Shown: piece by piece, positions 58,858 through 64,000 of the stretch
Layout of the letters: each line of letters begins with the position of its first letter
Position numbering within the stretch: the stretch's first letter is position 1
Assembly (NCBI GenBank): GCA_954871525.1
Contig: OX940865.1
Span: 5,022,001 to 5,086,000 of the forward strand
Direction of reading: 5' to 3'
From: Parietaria judaica
Taxonomy: Eukaryota > Streptophyta > Magnoliopsida > Rosales > Urticaceae
Length of the DNA: 64,000 nucleotides
Made by a program: the position numbers and the translations under genes
Notes under the pieces: model-generated
The model's input: only the letters and a program-made list of their open reading frames with translations
What the model was told of the DNA's origin: nothing
Database searches by the model: none

Positions 58858-61621
58858 TGTTGGACATATGTGTCCTTAAACAAGATATTTATCCATTTGT
58901 AAAAGATTATGACAAGTCGTTGAATAAAGATGGTACTTATTATGTTAATCTTATTATAGTTTCTGTAGAGTAAAATAGAATGTTTGATTCCTTAGTTCAT
59001 AAAGGATGCAATTATGTTATTATTATCACAACAGAGTCATGTGAGGAAGAATTAATAAGCATAATAAATGAACTTAAAATGTCCGTGACCTGATTAACTG
59101 GGTGGGAGCCCATTAATCGGTAAGGTCATTAATATGACTAAAGTGACAATCCTATTCTGGATTATGTGTGTGTCACACTCACTACAAGAGCATTAAGTAT
59201 GAAGCGTCTTCATACTGGACTGGACCTGACTTAAACTCGAGAAGTTTTCATATAAGACCGTCACTGATAACTTGTAGTTGAGTCGCAAAATGATAATCAA
59301 ATGGATATTAGTTCTAAGTCCTGAGTGATCATGAGTCCGAGCTACTGGCTTGGTTGTTCTTTGATTTAACCGTTAAAGAACACAAGATATTACCGTTGTT
59401 CCCAACACTATTATTTTGGGAACATGATAGTCAGTAGTAAGGATAGCTTGATCATAGACATGGGCATCACAAAGATTTCTTCAGATTCATGATGATTCCC
59501 TTGGTTGTAAGTGGTGAGAAGTGAGAGGTACCCGTGCGCAACTTATGAATCGAAACCATAAGTGGGTTGCTCATAATATTACTGGTTTAGTCAAGGATAA
59601 AAATGCATTGAGGGGCATTACGGTAAAAACCGCCTGCTCATGTGTGGGTCATCAAGTGAAATAACAATAATCGGTATTTGATTGAATCTAACGGACACCC
59701 TGCTGTTATAAGGGAATAATATATACTGTATCACTAAAGAGTGCAGCCTCGGGTCTATAGTGGAATCACTTCGAGGTTTGACGAACACCTAGCAGTTCGT
59801 TGGAGCTTAAGTGATACGGGTCCATGGTCCCCAGGATAGCTCCGTAACGGATGATACGTATGTGATTAAAATACATTCTGGATAATGTTTAATCATTTGG
59901 CTCGACTTATAAAACTGACAAGTCTGTGACAGACGTCACATAGTTTTATCGACAGCGTGGCAAAAGTATCATATTTTGGTACACGGAATTAACTGATAAA
60001 AAGAAAGTTAGAATTTAGATTTTCGAACAGCACGATGTTGTTCTAAATTAAATTCTAAGCAACTTTTCTTTTTGAAACAAGTCATTCTGACTTACGGTTT
60101 GTGATTTATGGATTTTCTAAGTTTATGACTCGGTTCGATAAGCTATGAAATTAAATCACATGTCACGAATTTAAATGATGGTGTTGCACCATGACATTTA
60201 ATGTGTGATACTGAGATCAGGTTTTATTAATATAATTTATTGTGGATTTAATTATTAATATCTTAGTAATAATTAATTAATAATTAAAAGATTTATATTA
60301 ATAAATAAATAATATATTTATATATATTGTTATATGTGTAAATTCGAATTAGGGTTTGGAGATAACAAACCCTAGCTAAATTCGAATCTATGAATTGAAG
60401 ATTTTATTTTTTGCGGCATAAGTACCTGAAGTTTGGTATTTTGGCAAAAACCCTAAAATCAATTTAATTCATTCGATCGGTTATGATTTAGTATCAACCG
60501 TTGGATTGAGATAATTGATTTGAACCCTAATGTAATTCTAAATTGAAACTTGGTGACAAAATTTAGGTATTTCGAATTTGCTTGATTAATTATGTCTGTT
60601 AGATCGTTTTTGAGATTTTATCTTTAAACCGTCGGATTAGAAATTAATTAACATTATATGTATGATATTAAATTCGAATAAATTTGTGATAAGAGTTCGA
60701 ATTAGGGTTTTGTAAAACCCTACGGTATTTGACTTTATCCCTAATTGATTTGATCCATTGGATTGGTTTAAGATTTATTTTTAACCATTGGATCTAGATA
60801 ATCATTATTAAATTCGAATTTAAATATATAGATATAATATAATTCGAAAATATAGAATATGATGATAAGATTAAATATTTTAATCTTATCTTGTATTATT
60901 ATTTAATTAAATCCCTGATTACTTATATCCATTGGATTTAGATGAGATTGAATCTAGATCATTGAATTGAAATAATTATTTATATTTAATTAATGGAATT
61001 CGAAAATTGGGACGGAAAATCTCCAAATCGGTTACAGCTTGAGCCTATAAATAGGAGGCTCATTCTACACATTTCATACACCTCTCCCCAGAGCAAAAAC
61101 TAGAGCTCTCCCTCTCTCTTTAGGGTCTGCGAGTTTTCTGCTTCTGATCTCTCTTCTGGTTCGGCTTAGGAGATATTTTTCTCTGGTAGCTTTAAAAGAA
61201 CCGTCAGTTGAATTTTGCGACGGAGTCCTGCCAGTGAAGCCCACGCTTCGGTAGCGAGGAATTAAGGAGAATATCCGGGAAGATCACGGGAGTTTCCCTC
61301 AGCACCGGCGGAGCCCTGCCCAAGTCAGAACGCGCAGCCGGAATCATCAGTTGAGGTACGGCCTTATGCATTGGGTAAATAAATGCAACAATTTACTGCT
61401 TTCTATTTATTTCATGTTCGACTAGATTATTAATAATGAATATGAAAATATTAGATTCGAAATATTTATCCGATCTTGGTTAAATAATTGTTACCCGATA
61501 TCCGTGTCGTCGGTCCGATAACAAGATTTCCACTTTAAAATGAATTTTTAAATGTTAACGGGACGGCGCGGAGGCTATTATCGTGGTAAGGAAGTCGACT
61601 TGATACCTCCGATTTCCAACA
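58858..61621 (+). repeat. 5' LTR of the long-LTR element
   Basis: 2764 bp, collinear with solo copies 1 and 2. TATAAATAG box at 61046-61054, followed by a CT-rich stretch (CTCTCCCTCTCTCTTTAGGG) before the PBS-proximal U5-like GACGGAGTCCTGCC region. Confidence 0.88.
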
Positions 61622-61623
61622 AA

Positions 61624-61637
61624 TGGTATCAGAGCTC
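61624..61637 (+). other. Primer-binding site of the long-LTR element
   Basis: TGGTATCAGAGCTC two bases after the LTR, complementary to initiator methionine tRNA. Confidence 0.85.
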
Positions 61638-61794
61638 ATGGTTCAAGTATAAATGATTTCATAATTTAATTTAAAGGTTTGAAGAACGACTTATTTGATG
61701 AATAAATTAATAATTAAAATTGAAATTTATTTCTAGATATTTTAATTTTAATTTAAAATTAGATTATTTCCCAACCAGAAAAATCGTGACGGGA

Positions 61795-62130
61795 AAGTTG
61801 GTCGGGCTGGTAGGCGTAGCCCAGCCCGTGGCAAGGGCTGACCAGGGGCTGCCGCCGCAGCCCCAGAATCAGAACCCTAGGTGCCACGGGCCAGGCCCGT
61901 GGCAAAGCCCACGCCAGGGCGAGGCCCAGGGCGAAACCCTTGCGGGTTGCTCTGGCGCGCAGCGCCTCGGCCTCGCGCACTAGCCTGCGGCCTACGCTGC
62001 CTGGCAGCGGAATGGGCCTGCGGCCCATCGCGAAGCGGGCGCTGCCTTGGCCTCCCCGAACGGCTAGGCGAGGCTTCTCCTAGGGACGTGGGCCCGGGCT
62101 TAGGCCCGGAGGGCCCACGTACATAATTTT
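61795..62130. other. GC-rich block in the retrotransposon leader
   Basis: A sharply bounded GC-rich stretch in AT-rich DNA with repeated CAGCCCGTGGCAAGG, GGGCCAGGCCCGTGGC, GGCCTGCGGCC and GCCCGGGC words, many self-complementary. Open frames cross it on both strands because GC-rich DNA has few stops; none resembles a protein family. Confidence 0.6.
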
Positions 62131-62989
62131 GATTATGGGTCGGAATTTATTCCGACCCGGTTCCCTAGGAATAGTTAAATATTAATTATCATTGAAATTA
62201 AACAATTATGAATTAAATTAATTATGATTAATTAATTAAAAAAATAAAATATGGATGTTATTTATGGATAAATAACTTTGACTTATTTTATATAATTCAT
62301 AAAATTAAATTTGGATATTATTTAGTGAATAAATAATATTGTCTTATTTAATGTTAAAATATGGATGATAATTCTTAGGAATGATATCATTGACTTATTT
62401 TAAAAATTTCATAAATAATTATGTGTAAGCCATGGATTGAATTAATGATTATTCTTGTTGAATGGGAATCATTAAAATCTAATTATATATATTCATCATA
62501 GATATAATTTGTTATAACCTATTTTCATAACCTGTAAACATAGTACTTATGTTTAATCATTATTAATATGTCGAATTAAGGATAGATATAAATAGTAAAG
62601 AGTAAATGTAAAGTGTTCATTATTAATCGGAAAAATCTCAATCATACAATCTTGTCTGAGGAAGAGGGAATCAAAAGTGGGGCCGGTTCACCATCCACTT
62701 CTGGTTGACCGGTTAGGACCCCTCCCATCTACCTGGAGAAAGTATGGTTGACCTATCACTACCGACAAAATGATGAACACTATAATCATTGAGGCCTTTT
62801 ATAAAATTACGTGTCGTAATTAATAAAGCCAAAATATAAACTTTTAATGTGTCATTAAAGGAAAGTTTATAATAAGTTTTAATTAAATTATGTTAAAATT
62901 AAAAACGTTATTTTATCTAAAACAATGGCAAGTATAGAATTAATAATAAAAGGTCTCCATTATTACTGTCACAAGGTCTGCTGACCACA

Positions 62990-63365
62990 CCGCCTCGAGT
63001 CACCCTAGAGTGACCACTCCTCTTAAGGAAATGTGTGCTTGTGGAAGGTTTGGCACCGTGATAGTTCCAAAAGAATATGGGGATGGAGGAATCTTGGAAA
63101 TGGACCGTGAGTCACCTTAGAGTGACCATTCCTTAAGGACGACGTTTCCAAGAGGATCCCGAGAACCAAAAATAATGGGTTAAGCTTGAACGGAAGTTGG
63201 TACTTCCCGACCGTCTATGATGATAGTTAATAATCATAAGGAATTGTGGTGGTTCTTAATTTGAGAATTAATTAAGTTTATGACTAAAACTTAGTTTAAC
63301 CAAACTACACAGTTGATACCGCGAGTCACCTTAGAGTGACCATGCCTTAAGGACGGCAACGATGT
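62990..63365 (+). repeat. Three-fold repeated hairpin motif in the leader
   Basis: GAGTCACC(T/C)TAGAGTGACCA followed by C-T-CCTTAAGGA occurs at about 62997, 63109 and 63323. Each unit holds an inverted pair GTCAC...GTGAC and a self-complementary CCTTAAGG, so the transcript could form three similar double hairpins. Confidence 0.75.
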
Positions 63366-63525
63366 GTACAGTCGGTTAAATTATCATGAAATAGTCAATG
63401 GGTTTAATTAACGTTTTCCCAAGAACATGTTTGCATCATGTGACTATTTCGAACCAACTTAATTACCCAAAACATTCTACCTATAATAAAAAGTTTAATA
63501 AGTTTCTTTTTCTATTCCAGTTAAA

Positions 63526-64000
63526 ATGCCATCCGACAAACAAGATATGGAAATCTCTGCAATGACTCTGATGTCTCAAAAACAAAGCAATATGGTCAAT
63601 GTCACAGAATCCCTGAGTAAACTGGCTATTAGTGGATCTTCAGAGAAACACAAAATAGCAGAGCAGATTGCTCTAAATTCAATGAATAAGAGGAAGATGT
63701 ATGACTACCAGGAAGGCGACTTCTAGAATGGTAATGCTGATCAGTCAACGTTAACATCATGTTTCGTTGATAACTCATCCTTCAACTGGATATTGGATTC
63801 TGGAGCTAATGATCATGCATGTAATTCTCTTCAGTCTCATGACTCATTAGAAGAAATTCATGAAGGACCAGCTTTAAAAGTAGGAAACGGAGAATTCTTA
63901 CAAGCTAAAGCTGTTGGGAATCTGAGACTGACATTTGGTAACAAATTTCTATTTGTTAATAATGTATTCTATTATCCAAATGTCTACAGGAATATACTCT
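63526..64000 (+). pseudogene. Start of gag-pol of the long-LTR element: short gag-like part, stop, protease
   Basis: ATG at 63526 opens a 66-codon frame (MPSDKQDMEISAMTLMSQKQ ...) ending in TAG at 63724. The same frame continues NGNADQSTLTSCFVDNSSFN and then WILDSGANDHACNS, an aspartic protease DSG motif, and LKVGNGEFLQAKAVGN, typical of copia-type pol. No gag core and no CCHC zinc knuckle lie before the protease, so gag is almost entirely absent. The single TAG could be a mutation or a readthrough stop. The rest of pol lies outside the window. Confidence 0.65.

Larger units (their letters stand above)
58858..64000 (+). mobile_element. Long-LTR retrotransposon, copy 4, 5' part (runs off the right edge)
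   Basis: Forward LTR 58858-61621 (TGTTGGACATATG ... TTTCCAACA), primer-binding site, ~1.9-kb leader and the start of gag-pol. It interrupts copy 3 head to head, so it is the youngest insertion of this nest. The 3' LTR and the second copy of the target duplication are outside the window (the left flank reads GTATT). Confidence 0.88.

Noticed and set aside
61720..62126. Three overlapping frames of 81-89 codons in the GC-rich leader block
   Set aside because: GC-rich DNA has few stops; no frame resembles a protein and the block lies in a retrotransposon leader.
62990..63365. A CRISPR-like array of spaced repeats
   Set aside because: Only three units with unequal spacing in a plant retrotransposon leader; CRISPR arrays do not occur in plant nuclear genomes.

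Overview
The window is nuclear DNA of a flowering plant, almost certainly a eudicot. It has split genes with canonical GT-AG introns, a pentatricopeptide-repeat gene, a plant MAP kinase with a TEY activation loop, a BYPASS1-like gene and many plant transposons (CACTA, Mutator-like foldback, hAT, Ty1/copia). I cannot name the species.

Genic part, 1-31 kb. A GH28 polygalacturonase enters from the left edge (3' exon 99-802, +). A six-exon group-B (MPK4-like) MAP kinase lies at 3775-6699 (-). Between them are a remnant of the kinase's exon 1/intron 1 (2205-2567) and a remnant of the polygalacturonase 3' end (3112-3352), in the order expected from decay of a tandem duplication of the two-gene block. 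An intronless PPR gene follows at 13153-15147 (+) with spliced non-coding leader exons, then an intronless BYPASS1-like gene at 18836-19891 (-), and a broken type-B response-regulator-like gene with two tandem GARP DNA-binding domains at 27494-30740 (+). Spacers hold four foldback elements with Mutator-type ends (7739-8839, 15986-16520, 20872-21862, 25952-27219; three with exact 9-bp target duplications), a GC-rich hAT MITE (9648-9929, exact 8-bp duplication) and a 2.74-kb solo LTR (22720-25462).

Transposon part, 31-64 kb. CACTA element 1 (31144-40871, TSD CAT) carries a DUF8039-like/Ulp1 protease gene, the DUF4216 end of a lost tnp2 transposase, a plant-transposon-protein gene with stops, and palindromic GCCGCGGC arrays. 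A second 2.75-kb solo LTR of the same family (33375-36120, TSD AATTC) lies inside the protease gene's coding exon. Only 225 bp further, CACTA element 2 (41097-51894, TSD CCA) carries a decayed tnp1-like gene and AACTGA/TCAGTT hairpin arrays; a complete Ty1/copia element (45881-51736, TSD GTCCG) with an unbroken 1431-codon gag-pol frame is inserted in it.

From 52 kb on is a nest: a retroelement 5' end, a fragment of the long-LTR family, a decayed copia gag-protease-integrase, a reverse-oriented long LTR inserted in that integrase, and a forward long-LTR element that interrupts the reverse LTR and runs off the right edge (LTR 58858-61621, primer-binding site, long leader, start of gag-pol). Most of the right half can therefore be read as successive insertions whose order follows from who interrupts whom.
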